The notes: generated from the sequence alone by a model not told the origin. Counted from the first letter of the stretch, positions 40,366-51,029 are shown. The stretch is 64,000 nucleotides of DNA from JBKEDS01 sp047975545 (GCA_047975545.1 JBKEDS010000006.1:1-64000); one strand, 5' to 3'. Numbers and translations: made by a program.

Positions 40366-42810
40366 ATGAAGGTTTTAAAGTTTGGGGGAACTTCGGTAGG
40401 TTCTTCAAAAAATATAAATAAGGTTATTGGCATTTTGGAAAACTATGCCAAACAAAATAAATTAATTTGTGTGGTTTCGGCCGTTGGAGGTATAACCGAT
40501 AAACTATTATTGGCAGGAAAACAGGCTAAAAACAAGGACAAGGCCTATACCGAAACCTTTACGACCATTGCCAATATACACTTTAATATTATAGGTGAAT
40601 TAAATCCGGGTAACAGCGCTTCAATTTCAGAATTTACCAAAACAAAACTTAACGAATTAAAAAATTTATTGGACGGTATTTACCTAATTAACGAACTATC
40701 GCCCAAAACATCCGATAAGTTGGTTAGTTTTGGCGAAATTTTATCATCGCACATCATTGCCGAAACCATGAAACAACGAGGATTGGGCGTACTATGCAAA
40801 AACTCGCAGGAGCTTGTTGTTACTAATGAAAACCATACAAAGGCCGAGGTTGATTTCAAACTAACAAATAACAATATTGAAACCTATTTCAAATCGGCCA
40901 CGCAACAAATAACTATTTTGCCCGGTTTTGTGGCAACCTCGGTTTCGGGCGAACAAACTACTTTGGGGCGTGGCGGTTCCGACTATACCGCGGCCATTGT
41001 AGCAGCGGCACTAAAGGTAGCGCAACTTGAAATCTGGACCGATGTAAGCGGTATGTACACCACCAACCCGAAATTGGTAAAACAGGCCTACCCCATCGAA
41101 AAAATATCGTACCAAGAGGCTATGGAGCTATCGCATTTTGGTGCCAAGGTACTGTATCCGCCAACGGTGCAACCGGTATTGGACCTAAACATTCCCATAC
41201 ATATAAAAAATACCTTGGAGCCGCAAGCCGTGGGTACTGTTATTTCCAACGATAATGCGGTTTCGGGCATTCCCGTAAAGGGCATTAGTAACATTTCCAA
41301 CATTGCACTTTTAACACTTCAAGGCAGTGGTATGGTGGGTATTCCCGGTTTTTCCAAACGCCTGTTCGAAACCTTGTCGCAGGAAAAAATAAACGTTATT
41401 TTAATCACACAGGCTTCATCGGAACATTCTATATGTTTAGGTATCGACAATGCCGATGCCCAAAAGGCAAAAACAGCCATCGATGCTACTTTTGAAAACG
41501 AAATTGCCCTACATAAAATAGACCCTATTGTTGTTGAAAACGGACTTTCCGTTATCGCCCTCGTTGGCGACAACATGAAAAACCACCAAGGTATTAGCGG
41601 AAAAATGTTTAGCAGTTTAGGCAAAAACAATATTAATATTAGGGCAATTGCCCAGGGGGCATCGGAAAAAAATATTTCGGCCGTAATTTTGGAAAGCGAC
41701 GTAAAAAAAGCGCTAAACACCCTGCACGAACAGTTTTTCGAAAGCAAAACCAAGCAGCTCAACGTATTTATTACGGGCGTTGGCAATGTAGGCGAAAAAT
41801 TGGTCGAGCAAATAAAACAACAGCGTAAATATTTAAAGGAAAACTTAAAAATAAATTTGCGTATCGTGGGATTGTCCAACTCCAAAAAAATGATTTTTAA
41901 CAACGAAGGCCTGGATTTAAACAATTGGAAAGAACAATTGGAACACGGCGAACCCGCTTCGCTCAATGGTTTTTTAAAAAAAACAAAAAACCTAAACCTG
42001 CGCAATAGTATTTTTGTGGACGTAACCGCCAATAAGGATGTGGCCGCTTTTTACGAAAAATACTTGCGCCAAAGCATAGGCGTTGTGGCCTGTAATAAAA
42101 TAGCCTGTTCCAGCGATTACGAAAATTACAAATTATTAAAACGCCTATCGCTTAAATACAATGCCCCTTTCTTGTTCGAAACCAATGTGGGCGCAGGATT
42201 GCCCATTATAGATACGCTAAACAACCTCGTGGCTTCGGGCGACAAAATTACCTCAATCCAAGCCGTGCTGTCGGGCAGTTTAAATTTTGTGTTCAACAAT
42301 TTTAACGATACCAATAAGTTTTACGACGTTGTAAAACAGGCGGCTGCCGAAGGGTACACCGAACCCGACCCAAGAATAGATTTAAGCGGTGTGGACGTGG
42401 CCAGAAAAATATTAATCCTTGCCCGCGAAAGTGGTGTAGAAATGAATTTGGAAGATATTAAAAACACACCGTTTTTATCCGAAGCAGGCTTAAAAAGCAA
42501 TACGGTAGCCGATTTTTACCAAACCCTAATAACCGACGAAACCCACTACCAAGCCTTATATGCTTCGGCAAAAGCCAAAAATTGCCAACTAAAATACGTG
42601 GCGCAATTCAATAGCGGCAAGGCAAGTGTAAGTTTACAGGAAATACCAAGCGACCACCCATTTTATAATTTAAAGGGAAGCGACAATATTGTTATGTTTT
42701 ACACCAAGCGCTATGCCAACCAGCCCATGATTATTAAGGGTGCGGGTGCAGGTGCCGAGGTTACGGCCTCCGGCCTGTTTGCCGATATTATTAGGATTGG
42801 GAATGATTAA
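40366..42810 (+). CDS. thrA: bifunctional aspartate kinase / homoserine dehydrogenase I
   Basis: Catalyses the first and third steps from aspartate to homoserine. The 814 residues have an aspartokinase domain (KFGGTSVGSSKNI at 4-16, GRGGSDYTAAIVAAAL), two central ACT-type regulatory segments (NIALLTLQGSGMVGIPG; SVIALVGDNMKNHQGISGKMF), and a homoserine dehydrogenase domain from about residue 460 (VFITGVGNVGEKLVEQI; C-N-K-I-A; GAGLPIIDTLNNL; GSLNFVFNNF; GAGAGAEVTASGLFADI). Threonine feedback inhibition is expected for this form. It leads the thrABC operon, with a 297-base gap rich in repeats before thrB. Confidence 0.96.
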   Translation: MKVLKFGGTSVGSSKNINKVIGILENYAKQNKLICVVSAVGGITDKLLLAGKQAKNKDKAYTETFTTIANIHFNIIGELNPGNSASISEFTKTKLNELKNLLDGIYLINELSPKTSDKLVSFGEILSSHIIAETMKQRGLGVLCKNSQELVVTNENHTKAEVDFKLTNNNIETYFKSATQQITILPGFVATSVSGEQTTLGRGGSDYTAAIVAAALKVAQLEIWTDVSGMYTTNPKLVKQAYPIEKISYQEAMELSHFGAKVLYPPTVQPVLDLNIPIHIKNTLEPQAVGTVISNDNAVSGIPVKGISNISNIALLTLQGSGMVGIPGFSKRLFETLSQEKINVILITQASSEHSICLGIDNADAQKAKTAIDATFENEIALHKIDPIVVENGLSVIALVGDNMKNHQGISGKMFSSLGKNNINIRAIAQGASEKNISAVILESDVKKALNTLHEQFFESKTKQLNVFITGVGNVGEKLVEQIKQQRKYLKENLKINLRIVGLSNSKKMIFNNEGLDLNNWKEQLEHGEPASLNGFLKKTKNLNLRNSIFVDVTANKDVAAFYEKYLRQSIGVVACNKIACSSDYENYKLLKRLSLKYNAPFLFETNVGAGLPIIDTLNNLVASGDKITSIQAVLSGSLNFVFNNFNDTNKFYDVVKQAAAEGYTEPDPRIDLSGVDVARKILILARESGVEMNLEDIKNTPFLSEAGLKSNTVADFYQTLITDETHYQALYASAKAKNCQLKYVAQFNSGKASVSLQEIPSDHPFYNLKGSDNIVMFYTKRYANQPMIIKGAGAGAEVTASGLFADIIRIGND

Positions 42811-42907
42811 ATAAGTGAAGAGTTAAGAGTTAGGAGTGAAAAGGTTGGAAAACGCCCTTTTTATTTCGAGGAAGAACAATAAAGTAATCCTTTTATGGAT
42901 TTCCGTA

Positions 42908-42926
42908 CCCTGAGCTTGCCGAAGGG
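42908..42926. repeat. CCCTGAGC...GAAGGG repeat, copy 1
   Basis: CCCTGAGCTTGCCGAAGGG occurs here and again, identically, at 43029-43047 in the thrA-thrB gap. Its ends can pair (CCCT/AGGG). Confidence 0.6.
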
Positions 42927-43028
42927 AACGATTTTTAGATTTTTGAAGTAAAAATATTAAAATCCCTCAGCGAATCTCCGTGAAAAACCTCGGTGAATCT
43001 CTGTGGAACAACAAACAACGATTTTGCC

Positions 43029-43047
43029 CCCTGAGCTTGCCGAAGGG
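43029..43047. repeat. CCCTGAGC...GAAGGG repeat, copy 2
   Basis: Identical to 42908-42926, same orientation. Between the two copies lies a stretch with two similar phrases (GCGAATCTCCGTG and GGTGAATCTCTGTGG, about 42970-43005), another small tandem-like repeat. Confidence 0.6.
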
Positions 43048-43061
43048 AATTTTAATACAAT

Positions 43062-43080
43062 GGCTGAGCCTGTCGAAGCC
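43062..43080. repeat. related repeat GGCTGAGCCTGTCGAAGCC
   Basis: A variant of the CCCTGAGCTTGCCGAAGGG unit, 14 bases after copy 2 and 26 bases before the thrB ATG. The same family appears to have supplied a piece of purL (20506-20526). Confidence 0.55.
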
Positions 43081-43106
43081 TCAGCCGCATTAAAAAATAT
43101 TAACAC

Positions 43107-44036
43107 ATGAAAGAAATACACATATTTTCCCCGGCAACAGTGGCCAACGTAGCTTGCGGTTTCGATGTTATGGGCTTTTGCCTTGACACCATTGGCGACG
43201 ATATGGTAATACGAAAAACCGACAAAAAAGGCATTTTTATTACCAAAATTGAAGGTTTCGACTTGCCTTTCGAACCCGAGCTAAACGTTGCGGGCGTATC
43301 GGCCTTGGCCATGTACGAAGCCGTAAAACCCGATTTTGGTTTCGAAATTGAAATATATAAAAACATAAAGCCCGGTAGCGGTATTGGCAGCAGCGCCGCC
43401 AGTGCTGTGGGTAGCGTTTTTGGCATGAACGAGCTTTTGGGCAGACCTTTTAATAAAACCCAATTAACCCAGTTTGCCATGAAGGGCGAAGCCTTGGCAA
43501 GCAAATGCGAACATGCCGACAACCTTGCCCCTGCTGTGTTTGGTGGCTTTACCTTGGTAAAATCCGTTGCGCCCTTGGACATTTTGGAAATCCCCTCGCC
43601 CAATGATTTGTATGCCACCATTATACATCCGCAAATCGAAATAAAAACAGCCGAAGCGCGGGCTATTTTACCCAAGGAAGTCCCTCTAACCAACGCCGTT
43701 AAGCAATGGGCCAATTTTGGCAGTTTAATCCATGCGCTGCACACGAGCAATTATGGTTTAATGGAAAAATCGTTACACGATGTTATTGTCGAGCCTTACA
43801 GAAGCCAATTAATACCGCTTTATTACGAAGTGAAAGAAGCTGCCCTTAAAGCGGGTGCATTGGGTGGAAGCATTTCGGGCTCAGGGCCTTCAATTTTTAC
43901 TTTAAACAAAGGATTGGAAATTGCTAAAAATGTGGCAGAAGCCATAAATGAAGTATATTCGAAATCGAGTGTGGATTTCGATATTCACATAACCAAAATA
44001 AACGCCGAAGGCATAAAAATAGTGAAGATAAAATAA
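43107..44036 (+). CDS. thrB: homoserine kinase
   Basis: GHMP-family kinase that phosphorylates homoserine. The 309 residues show the N-terminal I-F-S-P-A-T-V-A-N-V-A-C-G-F-D block, the ATP-binding loop KPGSGIGSSAASA near residue 91-103, and a C-terminal GGSISGSGPSIFTL block, all typical of ThrB. It follows thrA in the operon and is 17 bases ahead of thrC. Confidence 0.95.
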   Translation: MKEIHIFSPATVANVACGFDVMGFCLDTIGDDMVIRKTDKKGIFITKIEGFDLPFEPELNVAGVSALAMYEAVKPDFGFEIEIYKNIKPGSGIGSSAASAVGSVFGMNELLGRPFNKTQLTQFAMKGEALASKCEHADNLAPAVFGGFTLVKSVAPLDILEIPSPNDLYATIIHPQIEIKTAEARAILPKEVPLTNAVKQWANFGSLIHALHTSNYGLMEKSLHDVIVEPYRSQLIPLYYEVKEAALKAGALGGSISGSGPSIFTLNKGLEIAKNVAEAINEVYSKSSVDFDIHITKINAEGIKIVKIK

Positions 44037-44053
44037 CGGAAAAACAAAAAAAC

Positions 44054-45358
44054 ATGAACTATTATTCCCTAAACCATAAGGCCCCGATTTCATCATTTAA
44101 AAATGCGGTTATAAAAGGCATTGCGCCCGACAAAGGACTTTATTTCCCCGAAAGCATAACGCCGCTTCCACAGTCGTTTTTCAACAATATAGACACCTTA
44201 TCATACCCTGAAATTGCTTTCGAAGCCATAAAACAATTCGTTTCGCCCGAAATTCCCGAAGCCGTTTTAAAAACTATTGTTGAGGAAACCCTATCCTTCG
44301 ACTTCCCCGTGGTAAACATAAACGAAAATATTTCTACTTTAGAGCTCGTCCACGGCCCCACCATGGCGTTTAAGGATGTCGGCGCACGGTTTATGGCACG
44401 CTGCTTGGGGTATTTCAACAAAAACAACCAAAACGAAGTAACCGTTTTGGTAGCCACCTCGGGCGATACCGGAGGTGCCGTGGCCAACGGCTTTTTAGGC
44501 GTTAAGGGCGTTAACGTGGTAATACTTTACCCCAGCGGAAAGGTAAGCCACATACAAGAAAAACAACTAACTACATTAGGACAAAATATTAAGGCCTTGG
44601 AGGTTAATGGCACGTTCGACGATTGCCAATCCATGGTAAAAACCGCTTTTCTCGACGAAAGTATTACAGGCAAAATGCAGCTGACATCGGCAAACTCCAT
44701 AAATGTAGCCCGCTGGTTGCCACAGTTGTTCTATTTTATGTTTGCCTACAAGCAACTTCACAACAAACATAAAAATATTGTGTTTTCGGTACCAAGTGGC
44801 AATTTCGGTAATATTTGCGCCGGGATGGTGGCGCAACAATTGGGGCTGTCCGTCAAGCATTTTATAGCCTCGAACAACGCCAATAACGTGGTTACCCGTT
44901 ATTTAACATCGCAACTTTACCAGCCAAAACCATCGGTACAAACCATAAGCAACGCCATGGACGTTGGGGCACCGAGCAATTTTGTGCGCATACAGGAACT
45001 TTATAAAAACAATTTTAAAAGTTTAAAAGAAAACCTATCGTCCTACAGTTTTACGGACGAAGCAACCAAAGCCGCCATATTGGAACTGTTCCAAAAACAC
45101 GGTTACGTTGCCGACCCCCATGGCGCCGTAGGCTATTTGGGCTGTAAAGCCTATTTAAACGAAACCCCCGATGCTCATTGCGTATTTTTGGAAACCGCAC
45201 ACCCCACCAAGTTTTTAAATGTTGTTGAAAGTGTTGTTAAACAAAAACAACCACTTCCCGAGCAAATACAAGCCGTAATGGACAAGAAAAAGGAAGCTGT
45301 GGCAATTTCAACCTACGAGGATTTGAAGGCTTTTTTGTTGAAAAACAACATCGGATAA
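44054..45358 (+). CDS. thrC: threonine synthase
   Basis: PLP enzyme converting phosphohomoserine to threonine; 434 residues, normal for the type without a long N-terminal extension. Visible are MKxxSL-like N-terminus ([11 protein letters not shown]), the PLP-lysine K107 in [13 protein letters not shown], the phosphate loop [28 protein letters not shown] and [15 protein letters not shown]. Last gene of the thr operon; a following 50-base gap leads to gcvT, which may be read through. Confidence 0.96.
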   Translation: MNYYSLNHKAPISSFKNAVIKGIAPDKGLYFPESITPLPQSFFNNIDTLSYPEIAFEAIKQFVSPEIPEAVLKTIVEETLSFDFPVVNINENISTLELVHGPTMAFKDVGARFMARCLGYFNKNNQNEVTVLVATSGDTGGAVANGFLGVKGVNVVILYPSGKVSHIQEKQLTTLGQNIKALEVNGTFDDCQSMVKTAFLDESITGKMQLTSANSINVARWLPQLFYFMFAYKQLHNKHKNIVFSVPSGNFGNICAGMVAQQLGLSVKHFIASNNANNVVTRYLTSQLYQPKPSVQTISNAMDVGAPSNFVRIQELYKNNFKSLKENLSSYSFTDEATKAAILELFQKHGYVADPHGAVGYLGCKAYLNETPDAHCVFLETAHPTKFLNVVESVVKQKQPLPEQIQAVMDKKKEAVAISTYEDLKAFLLKNNIG

Positions 45359-45408
45359 AACCAATATTTTTCAATACATTTGCGGGACTAACTATAATTA
45401 AAGTTTTC

Positions 45409-46491
45409 ATGAAAAATACGGCCTTAACCGAGACCCACCTAGCCCTTGGCGCCAAAATGGTTCCCTTTGCGGGATTTAATATGCCCGTGCAATACGAAGG
45501 CGTAAACGCAGAACACGAAACGGTACGAAATGCCGTTGGCGTGTTCGATGTATCGCACATGGGCGAATTTTTAATAGAAGGCGAACACGCTTTGGCCTTA
45601 ATACAAAGCGTAACCAGTAACGACGCCTCCAAACTAACCAATGGTAAAGCCCAGTACAGTTGCCTACCAAACGACAACGGCGGTATTGTAGACGATTTAA
45701 TTGTTTATAAAATTAAGGACAACCAATATTTGTTGGTCGTTAATGCCAGTAATATTGAAAAAGATTGGAACTGGATAAGTGCTAAAAATACCATGGGCGC
45801 AACCATGCGCAATTTAAGCGACGATTATTCGCTATTGGCCATACAAGGGCCTAAAGCCATCGAAGCCATGCAAAGCCTAACCAGCCGCGACCTTTCGGCT
45901 ATTAAATTTTACAGTTTCGAGGTAGGCGATTTTGCAGGTATCGAACACGTTATTATTTCGGCAACGGGCTACACGGGAAGTGGCGGTTTCGAAATTTATT
46001 GCAAAAACAGCGAGGTAAAACAAATATGGGACAAGGTTTTCCAGGCCGGAGCCGCCTACGGCATTAAGCCCATAGGCCTGGCCGCACGCGATACCCTACG
46101 CCTGGAAATGGGCTATTGCCTTTACGGTAACGATATAAACGACACCACATCGCCCATTGAAGCGGGCTTGGGCTGGATAACAAAATTCACAAAAAACTTT
46201 ACCAATTCCGAAGCCTTAAAAACACAAAAAGAAAACGGCGTAACCCGCAAACTTATAGCGTTCGAATTGGACGAGCGCGGCATACCCCGGCAAGGTTACG
46301 ATATTGTGGACAATAACGGCAATAAAATTGGCGAAGTAACCTCGGGCACCATGGCGCCAAGTTTGGGCAAGGGCATTGGTTTGGGCTATGTGCCTACGGC
46401 TTTGGCCGAAGTGGGCAGCAAAATCAATATTCAAATTCGCAAAAACGCCGTTTCGGCAACGGTTGTTAAACTGCCCTTTTATAAAGGGTAG
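45409..46491 (+). CDS. gcvT: aminomethyltransferase (glycine cleavage T-protein)
   Basis: T-protein of the glycine cleavage system, transferring the methylene group from lipoyl-H to THF. The 360-residue protein has [18 protein letters not shown] at the N-terminus, [16 protein letters not shown], the folate-site segment around [16 protein letters not shown], and [21 protein letters not shown]. The P- and H-protein genes are not in the window. glyA, its metabolic partner in one-carbon supply, lies 3 kb downstream on the other strand. Confidence 0.95.
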   Translation: MKNTALTETHLALGAKMVPFAGFNMPVQYEGVNAEHETVRNAVGVFDVSHMGEFLIEGEHALALIQSVTSNDASKLTNGKAQYSCLPNDNGGIVDDLIVYKIKDNQYLLVVNASNIEKDWNWISAKNTMGATMRNLSDDYSLLAIQGPKAIEAMQSLTSRDLSAIKFYSFEVGDFAGIEHVIISATGYTGSGGFEIYCKNSEVKQIWDKVFQAGAAYGIKPIGLAARDTLRLEMGYCLYGNDINDTTSPIEAGLGWITKFTKNFTNSEALKTQKENGVTRKLIAFELDERGIPRQGYDIVDNNGNKIGEVTSGTMAPSLGKGIGLGYVPTALAEVGSKINIQIRKNAVSATVVKLPFYKG

Positions 46492-46501
46492 TTCCTTTTT
46501 T

Positions 46502-47329
46502 ATGAAAGAAAAAAAGCATACCGTTTTAATTTTGGGTGCCAGTGGTTTTTTGGGCAATGCTATTTACAAAGAGCTTTGCCCCTACTTTAAAACCTTTGGC
46601 ACCTATAATACCAATACTAAAAATTACGAAAAAAACCGACATTTTTTTCAATATAACGTTGCCGAGGACGATATTTACGAAATCCTGAACATTGTAAAAC
46701 CAAGCATTATTATATCGGCATTGCGGGGCGATTTTTCGGCACAGTTTACGGCTCACAAGCATTTATCCGAATATATTTTAAGCCATTGGGCAAAGCTCCT
46801 GTTTTTATCCTCGGCCAATGTGTTCGATGCTTATAGCAAATTTCCCAGTTACGAAACCGATAAAACCCTAAGCAATAGCATTTACGGGCATTTTAAAATT
46901 AAAATCGAGAATATGCTGCTGCGCTTGCCAAAAAAGCAAGTAGCTATTTTACGGCTCCCCATGGTTTTTGGCCCAACCTCGCCCCGAATACAGGAAATTT
47001 CAACCTCTATAAAAGAAAAAGAAGCCATAGAGGTATTTCCGAATTTGATTATGAACGCCACTACCGACAGTCGGGTAACACAGCAAATACATTATATTAT
47101 AAACCGTAACAAACACGGTATTTTTCATCTTGGAAGTAACGATTTGGTTCACCACGACGATTTTATAAAGGATATTGTTAAAACCATGGGACACGAAAGC
47201 CGTGCGGTTTACAAACAAGTGTACACAACCAACGACGACAGGTATCTGGCCGTTATGCCCAAATTCAACCTATTGCCCAAAAACCTACAATCGTTAAGCC
47301 ATGAAATTTTAACCCAATTGGAAATTTAA
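46502..47329 (+). CDS. NAD-dependent sugar epimerase/dehydratase-like SDR protein
   Basis: Extended short-chain dehydrogenase of 275 residues from the ATG at 46502 (a longer frame back to 46376 overlaps gcvT and is rejected). The nucleotide loop is GASGFLG at 12-18. The catalytic Tyr-Lys pair is probably the YGHFK motif (T-L-S-N-S-I-Y-G-H-F-K), preceded by the L-S-S-A-N-V-F-D strand. It resembles RfbD-like dTDP-4-dehydrorhamnose reductases, but there is no deoxysugar cluster nearby, so the substrate is unassigned. It starts 10 bases after gcvT. Confidence 0.8.
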   Translation: MKEKKHTVLILGASGFLGNAIYKELCPYFKTFGTYNTNTKNYEKNRHFFQYNVAEDDIYEILNIVKPSIIISALRGDFSAQFTAHKHLSEYILSHWAKLLFLSSANVFDAYSKFPSYETDKTLSNSIYGHFKIKIENMLLRLPKKQVAILRLPMVFGPTSPRIQEISTSIKEKEAIEVFPNLIMNATTDSRVTQQIHYIINRNKHGIFHLGSNDLVHHDDFIKDIVKTMGHESRAVYKQVYTTNDDRYLAVMPKFNLLPKNLQSLSHEILTQLEI

Positions 47330-47348
47330 CCAGCAAAACCACTATATT

Positions 47349-47645
47349 ATGAATAAATTATCCGAAGAAACCATAGAAAAACACCTTTTAAATTTCCCCG
47401 ATTGGGATTATTACGACAATGCCATTCACGCCGAGTTCGAGTTTGAAAATTTTAAGGACTGTTTTAGCGCCATGAGCCGTATAGCCTTTGAATGTGAGGC
47501 CTTGGGCCATCATCCCGATTGGGCCAACAGCTACAACGTTTTAACCATTTCGTTAAGCACACACAGCATTGGCGGGGTTAGCGAAAAAGATTTTCAACTT
47601 GCAAAAGCCATCGAAGCTATCGTAGAACCGGACGAAGACTATTAA
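47349..47645 (+). CDS. 4a-hydroxytetrahydrobiopterin dehydratase
   Basis: Pterin carbinolamine dehydratase (PCD/DCoH/PhhB family), 98 residues. The active-site signature is present: E-A-L-G-H-H-P-D-W then Y-N-V-L-T-I-S-L-S-T-H-S-I-G-G-V-S-E-K-D. It recycles the pterin used by phenylalanine hydroxylase. No hydroxylase gene is in the window, but fumarylacetoacetase (end of tyrosine breakdown) is about 3.5 kb away. It follows the SDR gene after 19 bases. Confidence 0.92.
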   Translation: MNKLSEETIEKHLLNFPDWDYYDNAIHAEFEFENFKDCFSAMSRIAFECEALGHHPDWANSYNVLTISLSTHSIGGVSEKDFQLAKAIEAIVEPDEDY

Positions 47646-47764
47646 TTTTTAAAAAATCCGCAATTTTATTGATGAAAAATCATATTTCATTTTGAGTATT
47701 TTTTTAAATTGCACCCGTTTAAAGCAACTTTAAACATTAATTTTTTTAACATTAAACTAAATTT

Positions 47765-48484
47765 ATGGGAAGAGCTTTTGAATTTAGAAAAGCACGTAAA
47801 TTAAAACGTTGGTCGGCCATGAGCAAGGCCTTTACCCGCATAGGCAAGGATATTGTTATGGCCGTAAAAGAAGGCGGCCCGGACCCCGACAGCAACTCGC
47901 GCTTAAGGGCGGTTATACAAAATGCCAAATCGGTAAACATGCCCAAGGACAATATCGAGCGCGCCATAAAACGGGCCTCCGATAAAACCCAGGGCGACTA
48001 TAAAGAGGTTGTTTTTGAAGGTTATGCCCCGCACGGTATTGCCGTTTTGGTAGAAACCGCTACCGACAACAACACCAGGACCGTAGCCAATGTGCGCAGC
48101 TATTTTAACAAATGCGACGGTAGTTTGGGTACTTCCGGCTCGGTAGTGTTCATGTTCGACCATACCTGTAATTTCCGGATTAATGGCGAAGGATTGGATG
48201 CCGAAGAATTAGAACTCGAATTTATAGACTTTGGAGCCGAAGAAGTTTTTGTGGACGACGACGGTATTTTAATCTACGCTCCCTTTGAAAGCTTTGGCGC
48301 TATTCAATCCGAATTAGAGTCCAGGGGCATTGAAATATTATCGTCCGGTTTCGAGCGTATTCCGCAAGTTACCAAACCGTTAGCTCCAGAACAAGCTGCC
48401 GATGTTGAAAAACTTTTGGAAAAATTAGAAGAAGATGACGACGTCCAGAACGTTTACCATACAATGGAGGAAAGTGCTGAATAA
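47765..48484 (+). CDS. YebC/PmpR family DNA-binding or translation-associated protein
   Basis: YebC/TACO1 family protein, 239 residues. The N-terminal DNA-binding-like helix begins MGRAFEFRKARKLKRWSAM, followed by KAFTRIGKDI, PDPDSNSRLRAVIQNAKSVNMPKDNIERAIKRAS, and the C-terminal domains 2 and 3. Family members have been described both as transcription regulators and as translation factors for polyproline; sequence alone does not decide. It is followed by a clear terminator. Confidence 0.93.
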   Translation: MGRAFEFRKARKLKRWSAMSKAFTRIGKDIVMAVKEGGPDPDSNSRLRAVIQNAKSVNMPKDNIERAIKRASDKTQGDYKEVVFEGYAPHGIAVLVETATDNNTRTVANVRSYFNKCDGSLGTSGSVVFMFDHTCNFRINGEGLDAEELELEFIDFGAEEVFVDDDGILIYAPFESFGAIQSELESRGIEILSSGFERIPQVTKPLAPEQAADVEKLLEKLEEDDDVQNVYHTMEESAE

Positions 48485-48508
48485 GCGTTTTTAAACTTAT
48501 TTTTTATT

Positions 48509-48538
48509 AAAAAGAGCATAACCCAAAATGCTCTTTTT
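48509..48538 (+). terminator. terminator after yebC
   Basis: AAAAAGAGCAT (48509-48519) pairs with ATGCTCTTTTT (48528-48538) around an 8-base loop, 24 bases past the stop. Confidence 0.85.
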
Positions 48539-48566
48539 GTTTTTATAAACACATTTAGAAAACATT

Positions 48567-49556
48567 ATGGAAACCAAAACTTTTAAATGGGGCATTATAG
48601 GCTGCGGCAATGTTACCGAAGTAAAAAGCGGCCCCGCTTATAAAAACACAAAAGGCTTCGAGCTTGTTGCCGTTATGCGCCGTAATGCTGAAAAAGCCAA
48701 GGATTATGCCCAAAGGCATGGTATAAAAAAATACTACACCAATGCCGACGACCTAATACAAAACCCCGATATTAATGCCGTATACATTGCCACGCCCCCC
48801 GATACCCATAAATATTATGCCTTAAAAGTGGCACAAGCAGGCAAAATTTGCTGTTTTGAAAAACCCATGGCGCCAAGTTATACCGATAGTTTAGAAATAT
48901 ACAATGCGTTTAACGAAAAAAACACTCCTTTATTTGTGGCCTATTACAGGCGATCGTTGCCCAGGTTTGTAAAAATAAAAGAATGGTTAGAAGCTAAACA
49001 CATTGGCAAAATACGAAATATACAATGGACGTTTAGCCGCTATGCCAGCGAATTGGATAAATCCGGCACATACAATTGGAGAACCGATGCCAAGATTGCC
49101 CCCGGAGGCTATTTTGACGATTTGGCCAGTCACGGACTGGATTTGTTCACCTTTTTATTAGGGAATATTACGCAAGTTCAAGGTATTGGCGTTAACCAGC
49201 AGCAACTGTATTCGGCTAAAGATGCCATTACCGCTTGCTGGTTGCACAACAACAATATTACGGGGTCGGCCTTTTGGAATTTTGGCTGTAATACCAGTTT
49301 GGACCAAGTAACCATTTATGGTAGCCAAGGCCAAATAGAATTTTCGGTATTTCAAGAAAACCCCATTGTACTACAAAGCAAAACCAAAAACGAAGTCCTT
49401 ACTATTGAAAACCCAAAGCATATACAAACTCCCCATGTTGAAGCCATACGGGATATGCTGCTACAAAAAGCCATTCATCCGTCATTGGGAAAATCGGCAC
49501 TCCACACCAGTTGGGTTATGGCTAATATTTTAGGAAATTTACAAGAAAAATTGTAA
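48567..49556 (+). CDS. Gfo/Idh/MocA family oxidoreductase
   Basis: NAD(P)-dependent dehydrogenase, 329 residues. The Rossmann loop is GIIGCGNVTEVKSGP at 9-23, and the family EKP motif appears as C-C-F-E-K-P-M-A-P near residue 97. The C-terminal half has the usual R-x-x-K-I-A-P-G-G-Y-F-D-D-L-A-S-H-G-L-D-L block with the catalytic-type His. The substrate, likely a sugar or inositol derivative, cannot be told. It is convergent with glyA. Confidence 0.87.
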   Translation: METKTFKWGIIGCGNVTEVKSGPAYKNTKGFELVAVMRRNAEKAKDYAQRHGIKKYYTNADDLIQNPDINAVYIATPPDTHKYYALKVAQAGKICCFEKPMAPSYTDSLEIYNAFNEKNTPLFVAYYRRSLPRFVKIKEWLEAKHIGKIRNIQWTFSRYASELDKSGTYNWRTDAKIAPGGYFDDLASHGLDLFTFLLGNITQVQGIGVNQQQLYSAKDAITACWLHNNNITGSAFWNFGCNTSLDQVTIYGSQGQIEFSVFQENPIVLQSKTKNEVLTIENPKHIQTPHVEAIRDMLLQKAIHPSLGKSALHTSWVMANILGNLQEKL

Positions 49557-49615
49557 AAAATAAAGCCCCTATTTTTCAACAGAGACTTTATTATAAAGAA
49601 TTATTCGGTTTTATA

Positions 49616-50890
49616 TTAAGCCAAAAACAACGGCCTATTTGCCATTAAGGCATTTACTTTTTCCTTTACGTTTTCCAATACGGTTTCGGCTTGGTGGTTT
49701 GTAATAACCTCATCAATTAATTCGACTATATGCGCCATATCAGCTTCCTTTAATCCCCGCGTGGTAACGGCAGCCGAACCAATACGAATACCCGAGGTAA
49801 CAAATGGCGAACGGGTATCGAAAGGCACCATATTTTTATTTACCGTAATGTCGGCCTTAACCAAGGCTTGTTCGGCTTCCTTGCCCGAAATGTCCTTGTT
49901 GCGCAAATCAATTAGCATACAATGGTTGTCGGTGCCGCCTGAAATAATGTTATAATCTTTTGCCACTAAGGCTTTGGCCAACGCAGCAGCATTTTTCTTA
50001 ACCTGTAATTGATAGGTTAAAAACGCATCGGTCAGGGCTTCTCCAAAAGCAATGGCTTTAGCCGCAATAATATGTTCCAAAGGACCACCTTGGTTACCGG
50101 GGAATACGGCAGAATCCAACAATGCCGACATTTTCCTTAAACTACCATCTTTTAGTGTAATTCCAAAGGGGTTATCAAAATCCTTGCCCATCATAATCAT
50201 ACCGCCACGGGGGCCGCGCAGGGTTTTGTGCGTGGTAGTGGTTACAATATGGCAATGTGGTAACGGGTCGTTTAATATGCCCTTAGCTATTAGTCCGGCA
50301 GGATGCGAAATATCGGCCATTAAAATGGCATTTACACTATCGGCTATTTTACGAAAACGCTTAAAGTCAATATCGCGCGAGTAGGCCGAAGCACCCGCTA
50401 TTATTAATTTAGGCTGCTCTTTAGTGGCAACTTCCTGTATTTTATCGTAATTTAAAACGCCTGTTTCTTGGTCTACCCCATAAAACACGGGCTTGTACAA
50501 TTTTCCTGAAAAATTTACGGGCGAGCCGTGGGTTAAATGCCCGCCATGCGACAAATCGAAGCCAAGTATTTTATCGCCCGGTTGCAAACAAGCCGCATAA
50601 ACCGCTGTATTGGCTTGGCTGCCCGAGTGGGGCTGCACGTTAACATATGCGGCGCCAAACAATGCTTTTGCCCGGTCTATGGCAATTTGCTCAATTTCAT
50701 CTACTATCTCGCAACCGCCATAATAACGCTTCCCCGGATACCCCTCGGCATATTTGTTGGTTAGTACCGTTCCCGCAGCTTCCATAACCTGGTTGCTTAC
50801 AAAGTTTTCGGAGGCAATAAGCTCTAATCCGTGTAGTTGGCGTTCTTTTTCGGCTTGGATAAGTTCAAAAATTTGTTCGTCGCGTTGCAT
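49616..50890 (-). CDS. glyA: serine hydroxymethyltransferase
   Basis: PLP enzyme that interconverts serine and glycine and charges THF with a one-carbon unit. The 424 residues include [37 protein letters not shown], the Schiff-base K222 in [15 protein letters not shown], and a C-terminal [11 protein letters not shown] block. It is divergent from fahA, with its own promoter at 50919-50952. Confidence 0.97.
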   Translation of the reverse strand: MQRDEQIFELIQAEKERQLHGLELIASENFVSNQVMEAAGTVLTNKYAEGYPGKRYYGGCEIVDEIEQIAIDRAKALFGAAYVNVQPHSGSQANTAVYAACLQPGDKILGFDLSHGGHLTHGSPVNFSGKLYKPVFYGVDQETGVLNYDKIQEVATKEQPKLIIAGASAYSRDIDFKRFRKIADSVNAILMADISHPAGLIAKGILNDPLPHCHIVTTTTHKTLRGPRGGMIMMGKDFDNPFGITLKDGSLRKMSALLDSAVFPGNQGGPLEHIIAAKAIAFGEALTDAFLTYQLQVKKNAAALAKALVAKDYNIISGGTDNHCMLIDLRNKDISGKEAEQALVKADITVNKNMVPFDTRSPFVTSGIRIGSAAVTTRGLKEADMAHIVELIDEVITNHQAETVLENVKEKVNALMANRPLFLA

Positions 50891-50918
50891 AAAATTTATT
50901 TTCGGGTTAAATGTTTCG

Positions 50919-50952
50919 CAAAAATAACAAATAGATTAGTTAAACTTCCCAA
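50919..50952 (-). promoter_or_regulatory. promoter of glyA
   Basis: Minus-strand TTG at 50952-50950, a 23-base spacer and TATTTTTG at 50926-50919, 29 bases from the glyA ATG. It matches the Bacteroidota consensus. Confidence 0.6.
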
Positions 50953-51029
50953 AAAACATATATTTACTACTTAAGTTTTTAACCATTTTATCAACCTTTA
51001 AACAAATCGTATTTTTTATGTATTTTTTT

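Noticed and set aside
46376..46501. An upstream extension of the SDR gene
   Set aside because: It is entirely inside gcvT in a different frame; the ATG at 46502 is followed at once by the nucleotide-binding strand.
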